A DNA stretch of 21,887 nucleotides from JBFMFE01 sp040752295 (lineage in GTDB: Bacteria; UBP15; UBA6099; JBFMBQ01). This document shows positions 1-6,929 of the stretch, one piece after another (the stretch's first letter is position 1; every line of letters begins with the position of its first letter). The DNA lies in assembly GCA_040752295.1 (NCBI GenBank), contig JBFMFE010000261.1, forward strand, positions 1 through 21,887. The letters run 5' to 3'. Under the pieces are notes generated by a model that saw nothing but the letters and a program-made list of their open reading frames with translations, searched no databases and was not told the DNA's origin. The position numbers and the translations under genes are program-made.

Positions 1-65
1 CAAGGCGTTTCGCGCATATTGATTTTCGCATGATCGGATTTGCATCGGACATAAATAAAATTCAT
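1..65 (-). CDS. N-terminus of an unidentified protein, cut by the window edge
   Basis: An ATG at 65 opens a reading frame of 21 codons that continues past base 1 without a stop. Its ATG overlaps the TGA of the upstream ORF as ATGA, the arrangement used in translational coupling. A GGAGG lies at 81-85, but at 15 nt from the ATG the spacing is long. The visible residues begin MNFIYVRCKSDHAKINMRET. The style (a short beta strand, then a KSDH...N-M-R-E-x-P segment) reminds me of the start of B12-binding-domain radical-SAM proteins, but 21 residues are too few to support that. The frame is seen directly; the function is unknown. Confidence 0.4.
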   Translation of the reverse strand, partial: MNFIYVRCKSDHAKINMRETP

Positions 66-469
66 CTGTCTTTAAAGCTTCCTCCGTGGAGCGGGAACCA
101 AAAAGTACGAAAGTTCACACTGTCGGGGTTGTCGTAAAACGCCCGAGCCGGGTTAGTCTCCTGAAAAGAAAAAAAGTTGTCGGAAACCTCGAACACGGTG
201 ACCTTCCCGCGCCGCTTCCGCTCCGCCACAACAGGCAGAAGGTCGGGGTCGCCGAGCATCTGAAGCACCGCCACGTCCGCGTCCCGCAGAATCCGGTTCT
301 TCCACGGAGATATGTTCATCAGGCTCACCGTTGCGAACCCGGGAACAGTCCCGAGCGCACGGTCGGGCTGAATCACACGGTAAACAAAATCCCCCGTCTC
401 CGCCGGCTGCGGCGCCGCGACGTGCGCAACTAATATCCCGCCCCCAGCGCGTTCCGGAACGTCCTTCAC
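62..469 (-). CDS. Short protein resembling the N-terminal part of a GT-B-type glycosyltransferase (probably a truncated gene)
   Basis: 135 residues from a GTG start at 469, preceded by GGGAG at good spacing. The central segment (LQMLGDPDLLPVV...GKVTVFEVSDNFF, then an AFYDNP stretch) matches what I know of the N-terminal Rossmann half of some large family-1-type glycosyltransferases, where a 'disfavoured old sugar path' strand is followed by V-x-E-x-x-D-N. Such enzymes are normally several hundred residues long. Here similarity appears to stop after AFYDNP, and about 20 unrelated residues lead to TGA. The sugar-nucleotide-binding C-terminal half is absent, and neither other minus-strand frame restores it within the window. 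A catalytically complete enzyme is therefore unlikely. It is either a remnant left by a rearrangement or a small gene coupled to the next ORF. It is divergent from the acylase gene. Confidence 0.55.
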   Translation of the reverse strand: MKDVPERAGGGILVAHVAAPQPAETGDFVYRVIQPDRALGTVPGFATVSLMNISPWKNRILRDADVAVLQMLGDPDLLPVVAERKRRGKVTVFEVSDNFFSFQETNPARAFYDNPDSVNFRTFWFPLHGGSFKDR

Positions 470-510
470 GTTTTCTCCCGACGGGTTTCCACCCGCCCGC
501 GGTTTTCCTG

Positions 511-520
511 TATTATATAC
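511..520. promoter_or_regulatory. AT-rich island, candidate -10 region for divergent transcription
   Basis: In the GC-rich gap between the glycosyltransferase-like ORF and the acylase there is one AT pocket. On the minus strand it contains an exact TATAAT (512-517) about 43 nt upstream of the GTG at 469. On the plus strand it reads TATTAT (511-516), with a loose TTTCCA 19 nt upstream. No convincing -35 box accompanies the minus-strand TATAAT. Promoter function is inferred from position and composition only. Confidence 0.25.
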
Positions 521-628
521 GCCGTCACTGAAAACGAGGCGCGACCCGCGGGGAACCTCACGGTGAAACCGACGCCGCCACCCCGGGGCTGAAGCACGCG
601 CACGAGAGTGACTCCCGATGGAGAACCG

Positions 629-3154
629 ATGAAAAGAATCTTCGTCTGGTCAGCCGCCGTAGCGATAGTGCTGCTCGGAGCACTCTACTTTTATGTCAAC
701 GGTTTACTCTCCTCCGGCGTCCCCGTGATCGAAGGCACGGTACGGTTACCCGGTCTGAAGGAAAACGTAAGGGTGCTCCGCGACCGGTACGGCATCCCCC
801 ATATCTTCGCGCGGGACGAGGAAGACGCCTACTATGCCCTCGGTTTCGTCCATGCCCAGGACAGGCTGTGGGAAATGGAAACCATACGAAGAGCCGCCGA
901 AGGACGGCTCTCGGAACTTTTCGGAAACCAGCAGAGGAAAGCCCCGTACGCGGAATGGAACACCCTCCTCGACCACGACAGGTTCTGCCGCGTGATCGGC
1001 TTCTGGGACATGGGAAAACGATACGCCGGACGCGTGAAGGAGCCTGCCCGGACGCTCATGAAAAAATACACTGAAGGAGTAAACGCATGGACGGAACGCA
1101 ACCGGGGGAACCTGCCGCCGGAATTCAGAATCGTCTCCCACGTGCCGGAGCCGTGGAGCGCGGCGGACATCATAGCCCTCGCGCGCTACGTCGCGTGGGG
1201 GCTTTCAAGCAACCTGGACGCCGAACTGCTGCGCTACGAAGCCGTCAGCCGCTTCGGCGCGGAACGGGGATGGGAACTCCTCCCGCGCCACAAAGACAGT
1301 CCGGGTCCCTGGATAATCCCTCCATCAGAGAAAAAATACGACCCGCGAGGCAAGACAATCGAGAAAAACCCGGTCCCCATCCCCCCGGAACTTATCAGCC
1401 CAAACCTTTTCAGCGCGATTCTCGACATGAACCGCCCGCCGCCCCCGCCGGGATTCGGGGTCTTACCGGCGGCGAGCAACAACTGGGTCGTGGCGGGCGC
1501 TCGGAGCGCGTCCGGCGCGCCCATACTCTGCAACGACCCCCATCTCCCCCATATGCTGCCCTCGATTTTCTACCTCGCCCACCTGAAAACAGACGACGGG
1601 GTTGACGTCGCGGGCGTCACGTTCCCCGGAGCGCCTTTTGTCGTCCTCGGTCACAATCGCCGCGCAGCCTGGGCGGCGACCACTACACTTGCTGATGTGC
1701 AGGACCTCTTCATCGAAAAAACAGACGCTGCCCATCCGGGGCGATACCTCTACAAAGGAAAATGGGAAAATTTCGGAATTAGAAAAGAAACCATTTTCGT
1801 AAAAACAAAAAAAGGCAAAAACGCCATCGTTCTTAACGTCCGAAACTCAAGGCACGGACCCATCCTGAACGACATGCTGCCCGAACACTACTCCCGAACC
1901 CCTCCCATCGCGCTTCGCTGGGCGGGGCACGACCCTTCCGAAGAATACTTCACGTTCCTCAAGCTCTCGCGGGCGCGTGACATTAATGACGTCCGAAAAG
2001 CGCTCCTCCATGCCGGCACGCCGATTCAGAACTGGCTCTTCGCCGATGCGGACGGCGGCATCGGATTCTTCCCCGCCGGAAAAGTGCCCGTCAGAAAAAA
2101 GGGTGACGGAACCTTCCCCGTGCCCGGCTGGACGGGCGAATACGACTGGGCGGGGTTCATTCCCTACGATGAACTCCCGCAACTATACAATCCATCCCAG
2201 GGTTTCATCATCACCGCCAACAACCAGGTCGTGCCCGAGGAAGACTACCCCTACGTCTTTTCGTTCCGTTACATGATGTACCGCGCGCAGAGAATCCAGG
2301 CGCTGATCGAGTCGAAGGATAAACTCACCGTGGACGACATGAAAAAATTCCAGATGGACAACCACTCCCTTCAGGGAGAGCGGCTTCGCGACCGCTACGT
2401 TGAAGCGTACGAAAAGCGGGGCGACCGGGGAAGCCTGCTCCTGCGGCGGGCGGTCGAAAAACTGAAGGAATGGAACCTTAAAACCGACGCCGGGAGCGCG
2501 GGCGCCGCCGTCTTCTTCAGAGCGTACTACGAAACGATAACGAGAACGCTCGCCGACGAACTCAGCCCGGAGATGCTCGGGAACTTCACCCGGAGCTGGA
2601 CGTCGGACTCGGTATTCGACGGACGCGTCGAAACGGGCGAATTCTCCTTTTTCGACGATGTGCGCACTGCTGAGAAGGAATCGAGCGACGACGTGCTCGC
2701 CGCAGCCCTCGGCGCCGCCGCGGAATGGTTAGCCGGCAGATTCGGAAACGACGTGGACAAGTGGGAGTGGGGCGGGTACCACCGGCTCGAAAGCGTCCAC
2801 GCGTTCTCCGGCATCCCCGTCCTCTCCTTCTTCTTCGGGCAACCCGGAATACCCCTTCAGGGCAGCAGGAACACAGTTGACGCCGAAGACTTCGCGTGGG
2901 CGGACGACACCCTCCTTGCCTACGTGGGAGCGGCGATGCGGCAAGTCATAGACATGGCGCACCCGGAAAGAGCCGCGGTGATCATAGATTCCGGACAATC
3001 GGGGCACCTCAAAAGCCCGCACTACCGCGACCATCTGCGTATGTGGCTCAAGGGCGAATACGTCCCCATGTGGATGAACGAGGACGACGTCCGCGGGAAC
3101 CTCGAAGGTGAACTGCGCCTCGTTCCCGAAAAAAGCGGACGCGCCCCGCTCTGA
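629..3154 (+). CDS. Penicillin acylase family (peptidase S45) N-terminal-nucleophile hydrolase
   Basis: 841 residues, close to the usual precursor length. The family hydrolyses amide bonds of penicillins, acyl-homoserine lactones or other N-acyl compounds; the substrate cannot be told from sequence. Residues 1-25 start MKRIF and continue as a hydrophobic helix, giving a signal or membrane anchor. Near the N-terminus are the family segments RDRYGIPHIFA and GFVHAQDRLWEME. The autocatalytic junction is PAASNNWVV, making Ser283 the predicted nucleophile and new N-terminus of the beta chain. TANNQ at 529-533 is the expected position of the oxyanion-hole Asn. GxPLQGSRNTVDA near the C-terminus is also typical. 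I chose the ATG at 629 because GGAG lies 5 nt upstream; the in-frame GTG at 608 has no good ribosome site and would add seven polar residues before the signal. Acylase activity is inferred from the family; export is likely. Confidence 0.93.
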   Translation: MKRIFVWSAAVAIVLLGALYFYVNGLLSSGVPVIEGTVRLPGLKENVRVLRDRYGIPHIFARDEEDAYYALGFVHAQDRLWEMETIRRAAEGRLSELFGNQQRKAPYAEWNTLLDHDRFCRVIGFWDMGKRYAGRVKEPARTLMKKYTEGVNAWTERNRGNLPPEFRIVSHVPEPWSAADIIALARYVAWGLSSNLDAELLRYEAVSRFGAERGWELLPRHKDSPGPWIIPPSEKKYDPRGKTIEKNPVPIPPELISPNLFSAILDMNRPPPPPGFGVLPAASNNWVVAGARSASGAPILCNDPHLPHMLPSIFYLAHLKTDDGVDVAGVTFPGAPFVVLGHNRRAAWAATTTLADVQDLFIEKTDAAHPGRYLYKGKWENFGIRKETIFVKTKKGKNAIVLNVRNSRHGPILNDMLPEHYSRTPPIALRWAGHDPSEEYFTFLKLSRARDINDVRKALLHAGTPIQNWLFADADGGIGFFPAGKVPVRKKGDGTFPVPGWTGEYDWAGFIPYDELPQLYNPSQGFIITANNQVVPEEDYPYVFSFRYMMYRAQRIQALIESKDKLTVDDMKKFQMDNHSLQGERLRDRYVEAYEKRGDRGSLLLRRAVEKLKEWNLKTDAGSAGAAVFFRAYYETITRTLADELSPEMLGNFTRSWTSDSVFDGRVETGEFSFFDDVRTAEKESSDDVLAAALGAAAEWLAGRFGNDVDKWEWGGYHRLESVHAFSGIPVLSFFFGQPGIPLQGSRNTVDAEDFAWADDTLLAYVGAAMRQVIDMAHPERAAVIIDSGQSGHLKSPHYRDHLRMWLKGEYVPMWMNEDDVRGNLEGELRLVPEKSGRAPL

Positions 3155-3298
3155 TCGTCCACACCCCTGCCGCTGCCCCGGCCCTCACGGCGGCAAACCG
3201 GGTAAAATGACACCAGCCGGAGCCGAGATGCCCTCGCGGAAACATTCATTACTTTCCTTCAATTCAGAAAAACCGGCGATAACTCCCGGGGGGCTTTT

Positions 3299-3361
3299 CC
3301 CTGCTCCCTTTGATGGCGTGGTGGAGTCTCTGCCTGCTTCTGAGGAGGGATAGGGGGGGTG
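3299..3361 (+). repeat. Possible degenerate copy of a purine/pyrimidine-rich intergenic repeat
   Basis: The segment has CTCCCTTTGATGG at 3304-3316 and, about 30 nt later, GAGGGATAGGGGGGGTGA. This recalls the widespread bacterial interspersed sequences of the form CTCCCTTtGATGGGGGAGGgtTAGGGtGGGGGTGA. If it is a remnant, its right end supplies both the AGGAGG ribosome site (3343-3348) and the GTG start (3359) of the next gene. The match is by eye and degenerate, and only one copy lies in the window. Confidence 0.25.
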
Positions 3362-5011
3362 AGCGCCGCGATGAAAGTTAAGCCGCTGACCGCTCTCGTC
3401 CTCATCGCTCTCGCCTGCCTCTCTTTTTTCATGCGGACGTACCGGCTCGCGGGCGTACCGCCGGCGCTATACGTGGACGAAGCCTCGTTCGGGTACAACG
3501 CCTACTCCATCCTGAAAACCGGCAGGGACGAATTCGGCAGGGTCTTACCCCTTTACACCCGGTCCACGGGCGGCGGCAAGAACCCCGTTCAACTCTACTC
3601 CGTCGCCGGAAGCGTGTGGGCTTTCGGTCTGAACGAATTCTCCGTGCGTCTTCCCTCGGCTGTGTTCGGAACCGCCGCCGTCGTGTTCGCGTACCTGCTC
3701 GCCCTCGAAATGTTCAGAAGCGCCTCGGCAGCGCTGCTCGCCGCACTCCTCCTCGCGGTCTGCCCATGGAATTTCCATCTGAGCCGCGTCTCTTTCGAGG
3801 CGATTTCCCTGTCCGCCTTCCTCACCGCCGGCGCGTACTTCCTCCTCCGCTCGCTGAGACAGCCTTCCCGCTCGTTCTCCGCCGCCGCCCTCATGGGGCT
3901 GACGTTCTACTGTTACGCCCCTGCCTTTTCCTTCGTCCCCCCCTTCCTCCTCGCGTTCGCGCTGATCAATCGCCGGGCGGTCCTGGCCCGCCGGCGAACG
4001 TACTTCGCCGCGTCTGTCCTCCTGTTTCTCCTTTTGATCCCGCACTTCATCACCTCCGTAAAAGGGCATGAGCAATACCGGTTCATGAGGATACAGCTGA
4101 TAACCCAGCCCGAAAACCGCGATTTCATCCTGAAACTCCTAAAGCACGAGCGCTTTCCGCTGACGGGCTGGGCAGAGAAAAACCCGCTCATTCTGTCCGC
4201 CGCCGCGTTCACAAGAAACTATCTGTCAAGTTACAGCCGCCGCTTCCTTTTCGCCGAAGGCGATACCTCGACAAGAAGGCAGTCGGTGGAGGGGTTCGGC
4301 GTTCTCCACCGGGCGGAACTCGCTTCCATTCTCGCCGGAATACTTCTGTGCATCGCAAGGCGCGGTCCGTCGGAAAAGCTGCTTCTCCTGTGGCTGCTGA
4401 TCTACCCCGCCGGTCCCAGCTTCGGCGTCCAGTGGGTTCCGCCGATGCTGCGTCAGGTATGCGCGCTGCCGGTTTATTCCATCCTTTCCGCGCTGGGGTT
4501 CGTCTGGTTCGCGAGCCTCGTGAAAAAAACCATTTCGAAGCCGGGTTTATGGAGAGCCGCGGGGGCTGTCGCCGCGGCGGCGCTCGCCGCGCTCGCGCTG
4601 ACGCTGCTCTTCAACGCCGCCTCGTTCTTTCACGCCTACTTCCGCGAGTACCCGCGTATATCAGCCAACGCCTGGGGATACGGCGCAAAGGAATCGCTCA
4701 TTCTCACGGAGAAAATAAAGGATATGTACAACTGCGTGGTGGTGGACGACGGCATACCGTTCGTTTACATCAATATCCTGTTCCATCTGAGGTACGATCC
4801 CGGAAAACTGCTCGAGGAGAAGACGCTGCGCTGGAACGGTCCCTGCCGCGTGGGGAGGATCGGCGACTACATCATCGCCCCTCCGAAGCCGCCGCCTGAG
4901 GGCATGAGGTGCCTCTTTATATCCTCCAGTCCCCTGCCCTTCGGCCGGGTCGTGAAAAGCGTTCGTTACCCCGGCGCCGCGCCAATGTACTTCGTGTCCG
5001 TGGCGCCGTAA
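3359..5011 (+). CDS. Membrane glycosyltransferase, GT39/ArnT-like (GT-C fold)
   Basis: 550 residues with many hydrophobic segments. It belongs to the dolichyl-phosphate-mannose mannosyltransferase/ArnT-like group, integral membrane enzymes that move a sugar from a lipid-phosphate carrier onto protein or lipid on the outer face of the cytoplasmic membrane. The first helix (about 10-25) is followed by the diagnostic extracytoplasmic motif around Asp40-Glu41 (YVDEASFGYNAY), then LNEFSVRLPSAVFG, which is typical of these enzymes. A hydrophilic domain rather than a further set of helices occupies roughly the last 110 residues. The GTG start is supported by AGGAGGG at 3343-3349, nine nt upstream; an in-frame ATG lies at codon 5. 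It is convergent with glmS, only 20 bp apart. Donor and acceptor are unknown. The gene is isolated from a recognisable glycan cluster within the window. Confidence 0.85.
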   Translation: MSAAMKVKPLTALVLIALACLSFFMRTYRLAGVPPALYVDEASFGYNAYSILKTGRDEFGRVLPLYTRSTGGGKNPVQLYSVAGSVWAFGLNEFSVRLPSAVFGTAAVVFAYLLALEMFRSASAALLAALLLAVCPWNFHLSRVSFEAISLSAFLTAGAYFLLRSLRQPSRSFSAAALMGLTFYCYAPAFSFVPPFLLAFALINRRAVLARRRTYFAASVLLFLLLIPHFITSVKGHEQYRFMRIQLITQPENRDFILKLLKHERFPLTGWAEKNPLILSAAAFTRNYLSSYSRRFLFAEGDTSTRRQSVEGFGVLHRAELASILAGILLCIARRGPSEKLLLLWLLIYPAGPSFGVQWVPPMLRQVCALPVYSILSALGFVWFASLVKKTISKPGLWRAAGAVAAAALAALALTLLFNAASFFHAYFREYPRISANAWGYGAKESLILTEKIKDMYNCVVVDDGIPFVYINILFHLRYDPGKLLEEKTLRWNGPCRVGRIGDYIIAPPKPPPEGMRCLFISSSPLPFGRVVKSVRYPGAAPMYFVSVAP

Positions 5012-5031
5012 AAGCCGTCCGGGATAAAACG

Positions 5032-6861
5032 CTATTCGACAGTGACCGACTTCGCGAGGTTTCGCGGCTGGTCAACGTCCGAACCCCGTTTCACGGCGAC
5101 ATAATACGCCAGAAGCTGAAGGGGCACGACGTTGATTATGGGGGACAGAAGCTCGACCGTCTCGGGCACGTATATGACGTCGCCCGTGTACCTGAGGATT
5201 TCCTCGTCGCCCTCCGTCGCGAGCGCGATGACCTTCCCCTCACGCGCCTTCACTTCCTGTATGTTGCTCAGCACCTTCTCGTAAGTGGAGCTTCTGGTCG
5301 CGAGCGCGAGCACCGGCATGTGTCTGTCAATCAGCGCGATGGGACCATGTTTCATCTCGCCCGCCGCGTACGCCTCCGCGTGGACGTATGAAATCTCCTT
5401 CAGCTTGAGGGCGCCTTCCATGGCGGTGGGGAAATTGATGTTCCTGCCCAGGTACAGGAAGTTCCGCGCCTCGAAGTACTTGTCGGCGATCCGCTCGATC
5501 GCGCGCGCGTTCGCCAGCACGCGTTCTATTTTCTGAGGGAGCACCTTGAGGCGCCGGATGAGGTCCCGCGCTCCGGCGGCGTCCACCAGCCCCCGCACCC
5601 TGCCGAAATGAAGTCCCAGAAGCGTCATCGCCACGAGCATCGCCACGTACGCCTTCGTTGACGCCACCCCTATCTCCGGACCGGCGTGTATGTACAGCGC
5701 GCCGTCCACCTCGCGGGCGATGGAACTCCCTTTCACGTTCACCACCCCGATCACCTTCGCCCCGCGCCTCTTCGCCTCGCGCAGCGCCGCGAGGGTGTCG
5801 GCGGTCTCCCCGGACTGGCTGATCACAACGACCGGAATGCTCTCGTCGAGCAGCGGGCGCCGGTACCTGAACTCCGACGCGAGGTCAACGTCCACGTGAA
5901 CGCGGGCGAGATGCTCCATTATGTATTTCCCCACCACGCCCGAGTAATAAGCCGTCCCGCACGCGACGATGTACATCGAACGGCACGACCCGATCTCCTC
6001 CTCCGTCAGACCGATCTCGTCCAGGTACACTCTTCCCGTCTCCTCCGACGTGCGCCCCCCGATGGTGTTGCGTATGACCTGCGGCTGCTCGTATATCTCC
6101 TTCAGCATGAAGTGGTCGTAGCCGCCCTTCTCAGCCAGCACGGGGTTCCACTCTATGCGTTCGATCTTTATCTGCGCCTGCGCCCCGTCCAGAGACGAAA
6201 CTTCCACTCCGTCCCTCCTGAGCACGACCACCTCGTCGTCGTTCAGGTACACGATCCTCCGCGTGTAGGGAAGTATCGCCGGGATATCCGAGGCGATGAA
6301 ATTCTCGCCTTCTCCAAGCCCCAGAATCAGCGGGCTTGCCTTGCGTCCCGCCACGAGCACGTCTGGAAAATCGCTGAAAACGACCCCCACGGCGAACGCC
6401 CCGTCCACCTTCCGCAGCGCCGCGCGAACCGCCGCCAACGGGTCGCCGTCGAGCGCGTCCTCGATCAGGTGCGCAAGCACCTCGGTGTCCGTCTCCGAGG
6501 TGAACCTGTGCCCTTTCCTCGTCAACTCCTCCTTGAGCGACATGTAATTCTCGATTATCCCGTTGTGCACCACCGATATCCTGCCCTTGCAGTCCATGTG
6601 GGGATGGGCGTTGTCGGTCGTGGGGCGCCCGTGCGTCGCCCACCGCGTGTGCCCTATCCCCAGCTTCCCGCTCATCGGCTTCTTCTCGACTGCCTTCGTC
6701 AGGTTGACGAGCTTCCCCTCGCTCCGGCGAAGCTCTATCCCCCCGCCCTGCACAACGGCGATACCCGCCGAATCGTACCCGCGGTACTCAAGCCGCCTCA
6801 GCCCGTCGAGAATGATCCCCGTCGCGTCGCCGTCACCTATGTATCCCACTATTCCGCACAT
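5032..6861 (-). CDS. glmS: Glutamine--fructose-6-phosphate aminotransferase (isomerizing)
   Basis: 609 residues, the same length as the E. coli enzyme. It makes glucosamine-6-phosphate from fructose-6-phosphate and glutamine, the entry step to UDP-GlcNAc for peptidoglycan and lipopolysaccharide. The protein begins MCGIVGYIG, leaving Cys2 as the N-terminal nucleophile of the class-II glutaminase domain; GHTRWATHG and VVHNGIIENY follow. Two SIS isomerase domains carry SQSGET at 348-353 and KLKEISYVHAEAYAAGEMKHG nearer the end. The C-terminus NLAKSVTVE is the canonical ending. GAGGAG lies 12 nt before the ATG, rather far. Only 68 bp separate it from the upstream restriction-modification gene, too little for a glmS ribozyme, and I see none. 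All catalytic motifs look intact. Confidence 0.98.
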   Translation of the reverse strand: MCGIVGYIGDGDATGIILDGLRRLEYRGYDSAGIAVVQGGGIELRRSEGKLVNLTKAVEKKPMSGKLGIGHTRWATHGRPTTDNAHPHMDCKGRISVVHNGIIENYMSLKEELTRKGHRFTSETDTEVLAHLIEDALDGDPLAAVRAALRKVDGAFAVGVVFSDFPDVLVAGRKASPLILGLGEGENFIASDIPAILPYTRRIVYLNDDEVVVLRRDGVEVSSLDGAQAQIKIERIEWNPVLAEKGGYDHFMLKEIYEQPQVIRNTIGGRTSEETGRVYLDEIGLTEEEIGSCRSMYIVACGTAYYSGVVGKYIMEHLARVHVDVDLASEFRYRRPLLDESIPVVVISQSGETADTLAALREAKRRGAKVIGVVNVKGSSIAREVDGALYIHAGPEIGVASTKAYVAMLVAMTLLGLHFGRVRGLVDAAGARDLIRRLKVLPQKIERVLANARAIERIADKYFEARNFLYLGRNINFPTAMEGALKLKEISYVHAEAYAAGEMKHGPIALIDRHMPVLALATRSSTYEKVLSNIQEVKAREGKVIALATEGDEEILRYTGDVIYVPETVELLSPIINVVPLQLLAYYVAVKRGSDVDQPRNLAKSVTVE

Positions 6862-6929
6862 AAGTTGTTACGTCTCCTCATTATAAAGTCAGGTTTTTGC
6901 TCAGTCTTGTTTCAATTTCCAGAGGCATG

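Noticed and set aside
6880..6908. Exact TATAAT (minus strand, 6880-6885) just upstream of glmS
   Set aside because: The matching -35 position reads AAGACT, a poor box, and a start site 6-7 nt downstream would fall at or inside the GAGGAG ribosome site. The AT-rich surroundings make a chance match likely.
6862..6929. Possible glmS ribozyme or riboswitch upstream of glmS
   Set aside because: The gap to the preceding gene is only 68 bp and shows no pseudoknot-like complementary segments; it is too short for the known ribozyme.
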